DNA from: Verrucolacustris abundans
GTDB lineage: Bacteria; Verrucomicrobiota; Verrucomicrobiia; Methylacidiphilales; Verrucolacustridaceae
Assembly (NCBI GenBank): GCA_965194535.1
Contig: OZ239145.1
Span: 1,426,001-1,490,000 of the forward strand
DNA length: 64,000 nucleotides
Direction: 5' to 3'
Each line of letters begins with the position of its first letter. The first letter of the stretch is position 1. Both the position numbers and the translations under genes were made by a program. The notes beneath the pieces are model-generated. The model did not search any database. It worked only from the letters and a program-made list of their open reading frames with translations, and was not told where the DNA came from. Shown here piece by piece: positions 33,579-41,914 of the stretch.

Positions 33579-34457
33579 GTGAACCCTCAAACCTTCTGGA
33601 AATCCCGCCTTCCCTTGGTCGAAAAAGCCCTCGATCAACTCATCTCACCCAAGGCCAATCCACCCCTCATTCACCGCGCCATGCGCTATAGTCTTCTCGC
33701 AGGGGGCAAACGCCTTCGCCCTATCCTCTGCCTAGCCGCCGCTCGAGCCGTTGGGGGAAAAGAGGCCCTTGCGATTCCCTCCGCTTGCGCCGTCGAATGC
33801 ATTCACACCTACTCCCTCATTCACGACGATCTCCCCTGTATGGACGACGATAATTTCCGTCGGGGCCGCCCCACAAACCACCGCGTCTATGGCGAAGCTG
33901 TAGCTGTCCTCGCGGGTGACGGACTTCTGACCCAAGCCTTCACCTCAGTCGCTCGCACCAAACCCAATCGCCGCTACTCCCCTGCCGATCTCGTTACCGA
34001 ACTCGCCCACGCTTCTGGTAGCCTCGGCCTGATCGCAGGACAGGTTCTTGATCTCGATTCGGAAAAAAAGCGAATCCCGCTCAAAAAATTGGTCGAAATC
34101 CACCGCGCCAAAACAGGCGCCCTCATCACCACATCCCTTCGCCTCGGCGCCATGTCGGTAGGTGTCCATCCCGAAAAACTTCGCCACCTCACACGTTTCG
34201 GCCAAGCCCTTGGCCTGGCCTTCCAAGTCATCGACGATATTTTGGATATCACCTCCACAAAGGCGAAATTAGGAAAATCGATCGGGAAAGATCAATCTTC
34301 AGGAAAAGCCACCTACCCCCGGCTGCTTGGCCTCGCAGGTGCCAAAAAAGAGGCCGACCGCCTCACCGCCATCGCCCGTTCCGCTTTACGCCCCTTGGGC
34401 TCCTCCGCCGCTCCCCTTCTCGCCATCGCCGAGACTCTTCTTCGCCGCGACCACTAA
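33579..34457 (+). CDS. ispA: Farnesyl/geranyl diphosphate synthase
   Basis: The 292-residue prenyltransferase extends DMAPP with IPP. The first Asp-rich motif has the two-residue insert of bacterial FPP synthases (HDDLPCMDDDNFRRG), and the second is VIDDILD followed by GKSIGKDQSSGKATYP. GGKRLRPILC is the IPP-binding region. The start is GTG 33579. No DXS gene follows. The 3' end runs 72 bases into the 3' end of the convergent lpxB gene. It supplies FPP for the carotenoid and quinone branches. Confidence 0.92.
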   Translation: MNPQTFWKSRLPLVEKALDQLISPKANPPLIHRAMRYSLLAGGKRLRPILCLAAARAVGGKEALAIPSACAVECIHTYSLIHDDLPCMDDDNFRRGRPTNHRVYGEAVAVLAGDGLLTQAFTSVARTKPNRRYSPADLVTELAHASGSLGLIAGQVLDLDSEKKRIPLKKLVEIHRAKTGALITTSLRLGAMSVGVHPEKLRHLTRFGQALGLAFQVIDDILDITSTKAKLGKSIGKDQSSGKATYPRLLGLAGAKKEADRLTAIARSALRPLGSSAAPLLAIAETLLRRDH

Positions 34458-35612
34458 AGATTTTCTTTGGCGGATAGCATCCTCCACCTCCGAAGCAGCC
34501 CTCGCCGCCGCACCAGGGCCGCCCAACTTCTTCGCCACATCCCGAATCCGACTCGCCATCCCTTCCGCCCCTTTTGGATTTCGCAAAATTTGAAGCGCTG
34601 CTTTGCCTAATCGCTCTGGCTCCGCTGCCCCTTGTAAAAATTCAGGCACTACCTTCTCTCCTGCTAAGACATTCACCATAGAGAGATAAGGCAACTTGAC
34701 CAACATTCGCCCCACCCAGTACGTCAGCCACGACGCCTTATAAATCACCAGCATCGGCAACCCCGCCATCGCACACTCCAGAGTTGCCGTTCCCGAAGCC
34801 ACAATCGCCATCGAACAACGTGTGAGCTGGGTCAACGACTGCCCCGTAATAATATCCAAACTCACGCCACTCATCGGATACTTGGCCCAGACCTCTTCAA
34901 GCCTTTGTCTCATCTCATAGTCCGTGGCCATCGATATGAACCGCACGCTTCTTTCCTCCTGCACAATTCTCCGTGCCGTCTTCAAAAGGATCGGCCAATG
35001 CTTGGTAATCTCCTTCACCCGACTTCCGGGCAACAGAGCCACACAAGGAACCTCATCCCGCTCCGCATGCGACTGCTGAATCCACCGATCCGCCAACGGA
35101 TGCCCCACCCATTTCGTTCGCAACGAAGGTGCATGCCGCGCAAACCAATCCACCTCAAAAGGAAAAATCACCAGCAACCGCTCAAGAATCTTCTCCATTA
35201 ATTTAGCCCGACCTGCCTTCCACGCCCAAACCTGCGGACTCACATAGTACACGATCGCCGGCCCGTTCTTTTCCGCATGCAATGCCTTCGCAAGACGCAG
35301 GTTAAATCCAGGGTAATCGACCAGCACAACCACATCTGGATTCACCTCCGCTATGTCATGTTTCACATCCCTGAATATTTTTAGAAACTTCGGAAGGTTC
35401 CGAATCACGTCCGTCAATCCCACCACCGCATGCTTTGCCAGATCCAGAAACTGTTCCTGTCCAGCCGCCTTCAACATCGGCCCTCCAACCCCAAACGCCC
35501 GCAATTTCTTATCCTTCTTTAACTCCCTCAGCAGATCAGCCGCTAACCGATCCCCGCTCGCCTCACCCGCGACAATATAAACGCGGGACTCTCCCTCCCT
35601 CGTCTCACTCAT
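34386..35612 (-). CDS. lpxB: Lipid-A-disaccharide synthase
   Basis: The 408-residue GT19 enzyme joins UDP-2,3-diacylglucosamine and lipid X into the lipid A disaccharide. Diagnostic segments are YIVAGEASGDRLAADLLREL, FGVGGPMLKAAG, VLVDYPGFNLRLAK, YYVSPQVWAWKAGR, LPGSRVKEI and VASGTATLECAMAGLPMLVIYK. I use ATG 35612, which overlaps the Gfo/Idh stop by ATGA; an upstream in-frame start at 35639 would add nine residues. The last 72 bases overlap the 3' end of ispA on the other strand. Confidence 0.95.
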   Translation of the reverse strand: MSETREGESRVYIVAGEASGDRLAADLLRELKKDKKLRAFGVGGPMLKAAGQEQFLDLAKHAVVGLTDVIRNLPKFLKIFRDVKHDIAEVNPDVVVLVDYPGFNLRLAKALHAEKNGPAIVYYVSPQVWAWKAGRAKLMEKILERLLVIFPFEVDWFARHAPSLRTKWVGHPLADRWIQQSHAERDEVPCVALLPGSRVKEITKHWPILLKTARRIVQEERSVRFISMATDYEMRQRLEEVWAKYPMSGVSLDIITGQSLTQLTRCSMAIVASGTATLECAMAGLPMLVIYKASWLTYWVGRMLVKLPYLSMVNVLAGEKVVPEFLQGAAEPERLGKAALQILRNPKGAEGMASRIRDVAKKLGGPGAAARAASEVEDAIRQRKSLVVAAKKSLGDGEKGSGGGAQGA

Positions 35613-36535
35613 GGCTGCACGGAACCGATTTGACCGCAAATCTGGGAGGCTAACTTCAGCGCCTCAAACCCGTGCGCCCCAGCCACCCGCGGATCTGTAT
35701 TCTCACGTACATTCATGACAAACTCCGCTAACTGATTCTTGAGCGGTTCCCCCTTCATCACAGGAATCTTGTCCCTCGTGATCTTTCCATCCAGGCGTTT
35801 GTATATCTCCCCTTCCTGCTTCATGTAATCCAAAGAGAGATACGCATCATCCTGAAACACTCGTATCTTGCGTAGCTTTTCTGGGCTAATCCGACTGGTC
35901 GTAAGGTTTGCGACACACCCGTTCGCAAAACGAATCCGTGCATTTGCAATATCCTCACCCTTGCTCAGTACCGGCACTCCTACGGCATCCACCGAAGTCA
36001 CCGGAGACCTCACCAAATGCAAAATAATCTCCAGATCGTGAATCATTAGATCCATCACAACTCCAATATCCGTACTTCGGCCAGGATAAGGAGAGAGCCG
36101 ATGAGCCTCAATAAACCGAGGTCGCCCCAGCCTCTCCTCCAATGCTACCAGCACCGGATTAAATCGCTCCACATGGCCAACCGCTAATTTCGCCCCATGC
36201 TTTTCAGCCAGATCAACCAACTTGCGTGCTTCCTCTGTATTCATCGCGATGGGCTTCTCAACCAACACATGCTTTCCTCTTTTCAGAAAGGGCTCCGCAA
36301 TCGCCAAGTGTGTGCTTGTGGGCGTCACGATGCTCGCCGCATCGACTGCATCCACCATCTCCTCAAGGGACCCAAACGCCCTTGTCTTGCACTTTGCGGC
36401 AATTTTACGGGCTGTATCAGGGTTGGAATCGTGCACCCCCACCAACTCCGCCTCCTGTAGCTCCGAATAAATTCGTGCGTGCTCCTTGCCCATGTGACCC
36501 ACCCCTGCCACGCCCACTTTGACACGCTGGCTCAT
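35609..36535 (-). CDS. Gfo/Idh/MocA-family oxidoreductase of the lipid A cluster
   Basis: The 308-residue protein has an N-terminal Rossmann fold (VGVAGVGHMGKEHARIYSEL) and the conserved VEKPIAMNTEEARKL, where the lysine of EKP is catalytic. The C-terminal half is the substrate domain (HRLSPYPGRSTDIGVVMDLMIHDLEIILHLV). It sits between lpxI and lpxB with ATGA overlaps on both sides. Similar proteins in this position are thought to act on a nucleotide sugar for lipid A; GnnA, which oxidises UDP-GlcNAc at C3, is one precedent. No GnnB-like aminotransferase is nearby, so that role stays open. Confidence 0.78.
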   Translation of the reverse strand: MSQRVKVGVAGVGHMGKEHARIYSELQEAELVGVHDSNPDTARKIAAKCKTRAFGSLEEMVDAVDAASIVTPTSTHLAIAEPFLKRGKHVLVEKPIAMNTEEARKLVDLAEKHGAKLAVGHVERFNPVLVALEERLGRPRFIEAHRLSPYPGRSTDIGVVMDLMIHDLEIILHLVRSPVTSVDAVGVPVLSKGEDIANARIRFANGCVANLTTSRISPEKLRKIRVFQDDAYLSLDYMKQEGEIYKRLDGKITRDKIPVMKGEPLKNQLAEFVMNVRENTDPRVAGAHGFEALKLASQICGQIGSVQP

Positions 36536-37350
36536 GAGCCCGCCTTTCCTGAGGCACCCCAGACGGTAATTTTATGACGCACGGCAAGCTTCCGGACCTC
36601 TTCCATTTCTAAAATCAGCGTCTTTCCCGATTCGACCACAAGCACACTCAACTTTCCCTCCGCAGCTGCTTGCAGGGTGCGCGGCCCAATCACAGGCACA
36701 TCAAAGCGCATATCCTGCCCTGGTGCCGTTACCTTGATCGCAACCGCTTCCCCTCCCCCCAGCTTTCCACCCCGCCGCAACGCCTCATCAGTCCCCTCAA
36801 ACCCCTCCACGGCCATCACCGTTCCCTTCTTCACAACAACCGTCTGCCCAATATTCAGCTTCGCCACCGCCTTTGCCAAAGGCCAACCAAACGCGATCTC
36901 GGACGACAGATGGTTTGGCGGATTGGGTCCTGCTAAAATTCCACGACTCGCCAGATGATCCTCTACAAAAGTCGTTGCAGGTAAAACTTTCACACCCGCC
37001 TTCGCCAACTCCGCCACCACCGCCCCAAAAAGAGTGACCGCATTTCTCTCCTTCAATCGGGCCATAATCCACAACGCCTTCCAATCGGGTCTCAAATCAA
37101 AAAGTCGTTTGGGGGTGATCTGACCCGCAAAAATTGCCTCTTGCACCCCCGCTTTTTTAAAAAACGAGATCAACTTACCTAACTGCCCGACCCTCAACCA
37201 CTCCGTGGGTTGACCCCGTGCCGCTACCCGTGCTTCCGTCTCTCCCTCAAAAGCCGCCACGACCAAACTCACGCCTCGCGCCTTGGCCCCATCTAGCACT
37301 TTTAAGGGGTATACCCCCCTACCTGCTACCAGCCCAATCTTCCCTTTCAT
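36532..37350 (-). CDS. lpxI: UDP-2,3-diacylglucosamine pyrophosphatase LpxI
   Basis: The 272-residue protein cleaves UDP-diacylglucosamine to lipid X and UMP, replacing LpxH. DUF1009 features are visible: KIGLVAGRGVYPLKVLDGAKARGV, EAIFAGQITPKRLFDLRPDW, and the C-terminal catalytic region EGFEGTDEALRRGGKL, DMRFDVPVIGPRTL and SGKTLILE. ATG 37350 is used instead of an in-frame TTG at 37371. It is the first gene of lpxI-Gfo/Idh-lpxB and is divergent from the nusA promoter region. Confidence 0.93.
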   Translation of the reverse strand: MKGKIGLVAGRGVYPLKVLDGAKARGVSLVVAAFEGETEARVAARGQPTEWLRVGQLGKLISFFKKAGVQEAIFAGQITPKRLFDLRPDWKALWIMARLKERNAVTLFGAVVAELAKAGVKVLPATTFVEDHLASRGILAGPNPPNHLSSEIAFGWPLAKAVAKLNIGQTVVVKKGTVMAVEGFEGTDEALRRGGKLGGGEAVAIKVTAPGQDMRFDVPVIGPRTLQAAAEGKLSVLVVESGKTLILEMEEVRKLAVRHKITVWGASGKAGS

Positions 37351-37390
37351 CAAAGGGTTACACCCGCCCAACGGGTAGGCATTTCATGGA

Positions 37391-37418
37391 TTGACCGATT
37401 CATAGGTTTTGATACAAT
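37391..37418 (+). promoter_or_regulatory. Sigma-70-type promoter of the nusA operon
   Basis: TTGACC (37391-37396) and TACAAT (37413-37418) are separated by 16 bases, each one mismatch from consensus. Transcription would start near 37425, leaving a leader of about 95 bases before nusA. Confidence 0.65.
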
Positions 37419-37433
37419 TTGGAAGGAGTCGTC

Positions 37434-37523
37434 TTGCGGCGGATGTTGGGTGGGAACTCGAAGGTTTCCACCCTTTTTTTCGCCACAAGCCGTCCTCCAA
37501 CAACAAAATCTATAAGCACATGA
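37434..37523 (+). CDS. Possible leader peptide upstream of nusA
   Basis: A short frame from TTG 37434 (29 codons) or ATG 37443 (26 codons) runs to a TGA that overlaps the nusA ATG (ATGA at 37520-37523). GGAAGGAG (37421-37428) sits 5 bases before the TTG, although it lies close to the expected transcript start. The leader terminator is inside this frame. nusA itself has no visible ribosome-binding site, which fits coupled re-initiation. The frame is short enough to be chance. Confidence 0.35.
   Translation: MRRMLGGNSKVSTLFFATSRPPTTKSIST
37448..37480 (+). terminator. Intrinsic terminator in the nusA leader (attenuator)
   Basis: The arms GGGTGGGAAC (37448-37457) and GTTTCCACCC (37464-37473) form a 10-bp stem (one G-U pair) with a 6-base loop, directly followed by seven T (37474-37480). 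It lies between the promoter and the nusA start at 37520, so it must reduce read-through into nusA-infB-rbfA unless relieved. Confidence 0.8.
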
Positions 37524-38782
37524 ATACACAAGACTTCCTCACAGTACTCGATTACATGGAAAAGGAGAAGGGCATAAGCCGCAAGGTGATGGCCACGGTT
37601 ATTGAGAATGCCCTGATTACCGCCGCTCACAAGACCTACCCTTTGGAGACCGAGATCCGGGTAAACCTTGACCAAAAGTCTGGCAAAATCCAAATGTTCG
37701 CAAAATTGAAGGCCAGCGATCGTGCTCGCCCTCTTCCGGACGAAATTTCACTCGTCAAAGCCCGCTCCATCAAGCCCACCGCTCACGTCGGTGAACTCGT
37801 GGAAGTGGAGTTGGACGCCGGCCAGTTCGGCCGTATCGCCGCCCAAGTCTTTAAACAGGCGATGAACCAAAATCTCCGCTCGATCGAGAAAACCATGATT
37901 CTAGAGGAGTTTCAAGGCCGCGTCGGCGATATCGTCGCAGGAACCGTCCGCCGTTTCGAACGTGCCGATGTTGTGATCGATCTCGGCAAGTTCGAAGGCA
38001 TTATGCCCTCTCGCGAAAGAGTTCCAACGGAGGAGTACACCCCTGGCGAACGCATCCGCGCTCTCGTCCTCGCAGTCCAATCGGGTCAACGGGGTCCCGA
38101 AATCATCCTCTCCCGCTCCAGCCCAGACTTCGTTCGCAGACTCCTATCTCTTGAGGTCAACGAATTGAACGACGGAACCGTCCAGATTAAATCCCTCGCC
38201 CGCGAGCCCGGTTTCCGAACCAAGATTGCCGTCTGGTCGGATGTGGAAAAAGTTGATCCCGTTGGTGCATGCGTTGGGATCCGCGGTTCCCGCGTAAAAA
38301 ATATCGTTCGAGAACTCAACAACGAGAAGGTCGATCTCTTCCGCTGGTCACCCAACATTCACGAACTGGTCATCGAAGCCCTCAAACCTGCAAAACTGCG
38401 CAAAATTGAAATCGATGAACCCAATCGCCGCATCCGAGCCTTGGTCGATGCAGAAAATCTTTCCCTCGCGATCGGCAGAAAAGGGCACAACGCACGCCTC
38501 GCCAGTCGCCTCACCGGCTGGAATATCGACGTGGAGGAAGATAAGACCGAAGTGCAGGGCTTTGAGCAGAAACTCGAAGCCGCCGTGCAAGGCCTCGCAA
38601 CTACCCTAGGAATCGAACTGCCTCTCGCGCAAAAGATCGCATCCGTCGGCTTCAGCACGGCAGAAGCGATTGCAGAGGCCTCCGAGTCCGACCTTGCGGA
38701 AGCCGTACCCGACCTCACCCCGGAAAAAGCACTGGAGATTCGCACTAAGGCCCAGGCGGCCCTGACAGCCGCCAAAACCTGA
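37520..38782 (+). CDS. nusA: Transcription termination/antitermination factor NusA
   Basis: The 420-residue protein has the N-terminal RNAP-binding domain (DFLTVLDYMEKEKGISRKVM), an S1 domain (QGRVGDIVAGTVRRFERADVVIDLGKFEGIMP), and KH1/KH2 domains (DPVGACVGIRGSRVKNIVREL, NLSLAIGRKGHNARLASRLTGW). A short helix-hairpin-helix-like C-terminus follows (KIASVGFSTAEAIAEA). I use ATG 37520 because the family begins there; the frame is open back to 37409 without a motif. It heads nusA-infB-rbfA, a conserved order, though rimP is missing upstream. A promoter and an intrinsic terminator precede it. Confidence 0.95.
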   Translation: MNTQDFLTVLDYMEKEKGISRKVMATVIENALITAAHKTYPLETEIRVNLDQKSGKIQMFAKLKASDRARPLPDEISLVKARSIKPTAHVGELVEVELDAGQFGRIAAQVFKQAMNQNLRSIEKTMILEEFQGRVGDIVAGTVRRFERADVVIDLGKFEGIMPSRERVPTEEYTPGERIRALVLAVQSGQRGPEIILSRSSPDFVRRLLSLEVNELNDGTVQIKSLAREPGFRTKIAVWSDVEKVDPVGACVGIRGSRVKNIVRELNNEKVDLFRWSPNIHELVIEALKPAKLRKIEIDEPNRRIRALVDAENLSLAIGRKGHNARLASRLTGWNIDVEEDKTEVQGFEQKLEAAVQGLATTLGIELPLAQKIASVGFSTAEAIAEASESDLAEAVPDLTPEKALEIRTKAQAALTAAKT

Positions 38783-38802
38783 AGCCACCTCCCTCGCCCG
38801 GC

Positions 38803-40869
38803 ATGGCCACCTCGTCCACGAAAAAGACGGCCAAACCCGAGGGGGAAGCCGTCGCCCCAAAAAAGCCTCGCGCTGTTAAAGTAACGACGCCGAAAGATCC
38901 TTCGGCCAAAGCTATAAAAAAATCTCCCGCTAAGGAGAAAGCTCCAAAAGCAGATCCCGCTCCTACCCCAACCCCTGCTCCTGCCCCTGTTGCCGAGAAA
39001 CTAGCACCGGTTAAAGAAATTCCTGCACCCGTCGCGGCCGCTCCTGTCGACCAGGAGACCCCTGCAGGCGAAATCGACGAATCCAAAGTCATTCAGATGA
39101 AGCCCCCGATCCAGGTGCGCGACCTCGCCACCCGTCTCAACCTGAAACCTTTCCAACTCATCCATGAGCTCATGGAGATGAATGTTTTCGCCACTCTTAA
39201 CCAAAACATTGAAGAAGCCGTCGCAAAAAAGATTTGTGAAAAACGTGGCTTCGTATTCCTTGCAGAAAAGAGGAAGGAAGGCGGTGGCGTTCACAAGGTT
39301 GCCCCCGTGGTCGAACCTCCTAAACCCAAGCCGATTCCGTCCGCCAACCTCAAGCCTCGTCCCCCGATCGTCACATTCATGGGTCACGTCGATCACGGAA
39401 AAACTTCACTCCTTGATGCGATTCGCCGGGCCAAAGTGGCCGCGGGAGAAGCAGGCGGAATTACCCAGCACATCGGCGCTTACACCGTAGCTAGGGGAGA
39501 TAACAAGATCACCTTCCTGGACACTCCTGGCCACGAGGCCTTTACCGCAATGCGTGCCCGTGGTGCAAACGTAACCGATATTGTGGTCCTTGTAGTTGCA
39601 GCAGACGACGGAATTAAACCTCAGACTCTAGAAGCCCTTCGCCACGCCCAAGCCGCGAAGGTCACCATCATGGTCGCAATCAATAAGGTAGATCTTCCCA
39701 ATGCGAACCTCGACAAGGTGAAAGGCCAGCTTCAAGAGCTGGGGCTTGCCCCAGAGGAGTGGGGTGGTCAAACCGTGGTTTGTGAAGTCTCCGCCACAAA
39801 AGGCACAGGCATCGAAAAATTACTCGAAATGATTGCTCTTCAGTCGGAAGTTTTGGAGCTGAGGGCTGATCCCACAGGCCATGCTCGGGCCCGAGTCATC
39901 GAAACCCAGATCGAAACAGGCCGCGGCCCTACGGCCACAGTCCTGGTTCAGCAAGGATCCCTCAAAGTCGGCGACTCTTTTGTTTGCGGACCTCATCAAG
40001 GCAAGGTGAAGGCGCTGTTCGATGATGCCGGCAACTCGATCAAAACAGCTGGCCCCTCTGTCCCCGCGCGAATCATTGGTTTGAGTGGTGCCCCCTCCCC
40101 CGGTGAAGAAGTGGTCGTAGTCGGATCCGAACGCGAAGCCCGTTCGATTGTTGAAGAGCGCCAAGAAGCCCAGCGCGTAACCCGCCTTGCCGCAGGACCT
40201 GGAGCCCCAACAGGGGTCACTCTTGAAAACCTTTTTGCCAGCATCGCGGATGGCCAGAAGAAGTGCTTACGAGTCGTCCTGAAGGGCGACGTACAGGGCT
40301 CAGTCGAGGCCATTGTTGAGGCGATTCGAAAAATTCAGAGCCAAAAGGTCACTTTGGATGTCGTTTTGTCAACCATCGGCCCCATTTCCGAATCGGATAT
40401 CCTACTAGCCAAGGCCTCGGGTGCCGTGGTGATCGGGTTCAACACCAAGACAGACAATTCCGCTGCCAATGCCGCCAAACGCGAAGGCGTTCAAATCAAA
40501 CTTTTCAGCATTATTTACGAGCTTGTGGATCAAGTGAAAGAGGCCATGACAGGCCTTCTGGATCCCGAATTGCGCGAGAGCCCCCTCGGCACCGCCTTGG
40601 TCAAAAAAGTGTTCGAACTTTCCAAGTTTATGGTTGCAGGCTCGCAGGTTCAAACAGGCCGCATCACCAAGAGCGGTCGTGCCCGCGTGATCCGCAAAAA
40701 ACAACCGATTTACGACGGTGCTGTGGTTACCCTCAAACGATTCCAAGAGGACGTTCCCGAAGTGCGCCAAGGATTGGAGTGCGGAATTCGTCTGGGCAAC
40801 TTCGACGAATACGAGGAGGGCGACATCATCGAATGTTACCAACTCGAAAAAGTCCCCCAAACTCTCTAA
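38803..40869 (+). CDS. infB: Translation initiation factor IF-2
   Basis: The 688-residue GTPase places initiator tRNA on the ribosome. A Lys/Pro/Ala-rich, low-complexity N-terminus of about 85 residues precedes the IF2_N helices (IQVRDLATRLNLKPFQLIHEL). The GTPase has G1 GHVDHGKTS, the switch GGITQHIGAY, G3 DTPGHEAF and G4 NKVD. Domains II-IV follow to the C-terminus (GLECGIRLGNFDEYEEGDIIECY). The N-terminal region is short compared with E. coli IF-2. It begins 20 bases after nusA. Confidence 0.97.
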   Translation: MATSSTKKTAKPEGEAVAPKKPRAVKVTTPKDPSAKAIKKSPAKEKAPKADPAPTPTPAPAPVAEKLAPVKEIPAPVAAAPVDQETPAGEIDESKVIQMKPPIQVRDLATRLNLKPFQLIHELMEMNVFATLNQNIEEAVAKKICEKRGFVFLAEKRKEGGGVHKVAPVVEPPKPKPIPSANLKPRPPIVTFMGHVDHGKTSLLDAIRRAKVAAGEAGGITQHIGAYTVARGDNKITFLDTPGHEAFTAMRARGANVTDIVVLVVAADDGIKPQTLEALRHAQAAKVTIMVAINKVDLPNANLDKVKGQLQELGLAPEEWGGQTVVCEVSATKGTGIEKLLEMIALQSEVLELRADPTGHARARVIETQIETGRGPTATVLVQQGSLKVGDSFVCGPHQGKVKALFDDAGNSIKTAGPSVPARIIGLSGAPSPGEEVVVVGSEREARSIVEERQEAQRVTRLAAGPGAPTGVTLENLFASIADGQKKCLRVVLKGDVQGSVEAIVEAIRKIQSQKVTLDVVLSTIGPISESDILLAKASGAVVIGFNTKTDNSAANAAKREGVQIKLFSIIYELVDQVKEAMTGLLDPELRESPLGTALVKKVFELSKFMVAGSQVQTGRITKSGRARVIRKKQPIYDGAVVTLKRFQEDVPEVRQGLECGIRLGNFDEYEEGDIIECYQLEKVPQTL

Positions 40870-40907
40870 CGACTTTCTTCCTCCATAAATTGGGCTAGAA
40901 TCCGCTT

Positions 40908-41261
40908 ATGCCCAGTCGTCGCCTATTTCGGGTATCTGAATCCATTCGCTCGGTTCTCGCTCGCTTAGTCAGTCGCGAAAGAACACTAGAAGGAAAGCTC
41001 ATCACCATCACGGGAGTAGAGGTCAGTGCCGACCTGCGACATGCACAAGTTTATGTGACTCACTTGGATGGATCCTCACCCGATGCAGACGTCATCCATA
41101 CTCTCAACATGCTGAAGGAGCAGTGGCAGGGTGAGTTGAACAAGACTTTGCATATTAAATATACCCCTCGCCTCCACTTCCACGTCGATGAAGCTCAGCG
41201 CCGAGGCGACCGAATCCTTCAGATCATGACCGAAATCGAGCCTCCAAATCCCACAGAGTAA
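40908..41261 (+). CDS. rbfA: Ribosome-binding factor A
   Basis: The 117-residue KH-fold protein matures the 30S subunit and 16S rRNA 5' end. Typical segments are RLFRVSESIRSVLARLVSRE, ITGVEVSADLRHAQVYVTHL, and PRLHFHVDEAQRRGDRILQI. It follows infB by 38 bases, the conserved order. It converges on the DUF151 gene. Confidence 0.93.
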   Translation: MPSRRLFRVSESIRSVLARLVSRERTLEGKLITITGVEVSADLRHAQVYVTHLDGSSPDADVIHTLNMLKEQWQGELNKTLHIKYTPRLHFHVDEAQRRGDRILQIMTEIEPPNPTE

Positions 41262-41279
41262 ACCTCAAAACATAGCTCT

Positions 41280-41819
41280 CTAACTTTTCTTTCCTGGCCC
41301 CTTACCGCCGTCCCTCGGTTTTTCTCCTTTTGCTCCCCCATCGCTCTCATCTCCACCCTCCTCTTCCATCCCTTCCCCAGTCTCAAACTTCTTTTTTAGC
41401 TCCTGGAGAAAAGGAGTCATGTCGGAAACTTTATCCCAAACACTTTTAGCGACGAAAATGGGTTTCTGCGTCTCCAACGCCACCGCAACACAATCACTTG
41501 GCCTTGCATCAATCTCCGTGATCGAGGTACCCCCAGGCCCAACCTGCCGCAACGTCAGCCTCGCAAAATAGGTGTCATTTCTCAGGTCATTAATGATCAC
41601 CCGATCCACCGTGATCGAAAAACCCTGCAGAATCAGATGAATCAGATCATGAGTTAAAGGGCGCTCCCTCTTTTCTCCCTTAAGCAAAAGGGCAATCGAT
41701 GTACCCACTCCGTGATCTACGTGAATGCTGAACGTTTTGCTTTCGTTTCCCAAAAAAACAGCCATTCCGTTTGCCGCAGGCATCAAACCCAGAATCTGAA
41801 CGTGGATTGCATCGGTCAC
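41280..41819 (-). CDS. Bifunctional nuclease domain (DUF151) protein
   Basis: The 179-residue protein has the BFN/DUF151 core: FLGNESKTFSIHVDHGVGTSIALLL, PLTHDLIHLILQGFSITVDRVIINDL, TYFARLTL, and EIDARPSDCVAVALETQKPIFVAKSVWDKVSDM. Related plant and bacterial proteins have DNase/RNase activity. A charged, Gly/Glu/Lys-rich tail of about 40 residues is added at the C-terminus. The 5' end overlaps the region just upstream of speA on the opposite strand. The cellular role is unclear. Confidence 0.85.
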   Translation of the reverse strand: MTDAIHVQILGLMPAANGMAVFLGNESKTFSIHVDHGVGTSIALLLKGEKRERPLTHDLIHLILQGFSITVDRVIINDLRNDTYFARLTLRQVGPGGTSITEIDARPSDCVAVALETQKPIFVAKSVWDKVSDMTPFLQELKKKFETGEGMEEEGGDESDGGAKGEKPRDGGKGPGKKS

Positions 41820-41914
41820 TTCTTCACCTTATCGACTACCTCCGCGGTCGCAAGTTACTGAAAAAGAGCGGGAATCGTTGCATTCCTCCGCTTTCGCCGT
41901 ATATAAAGCAACCT

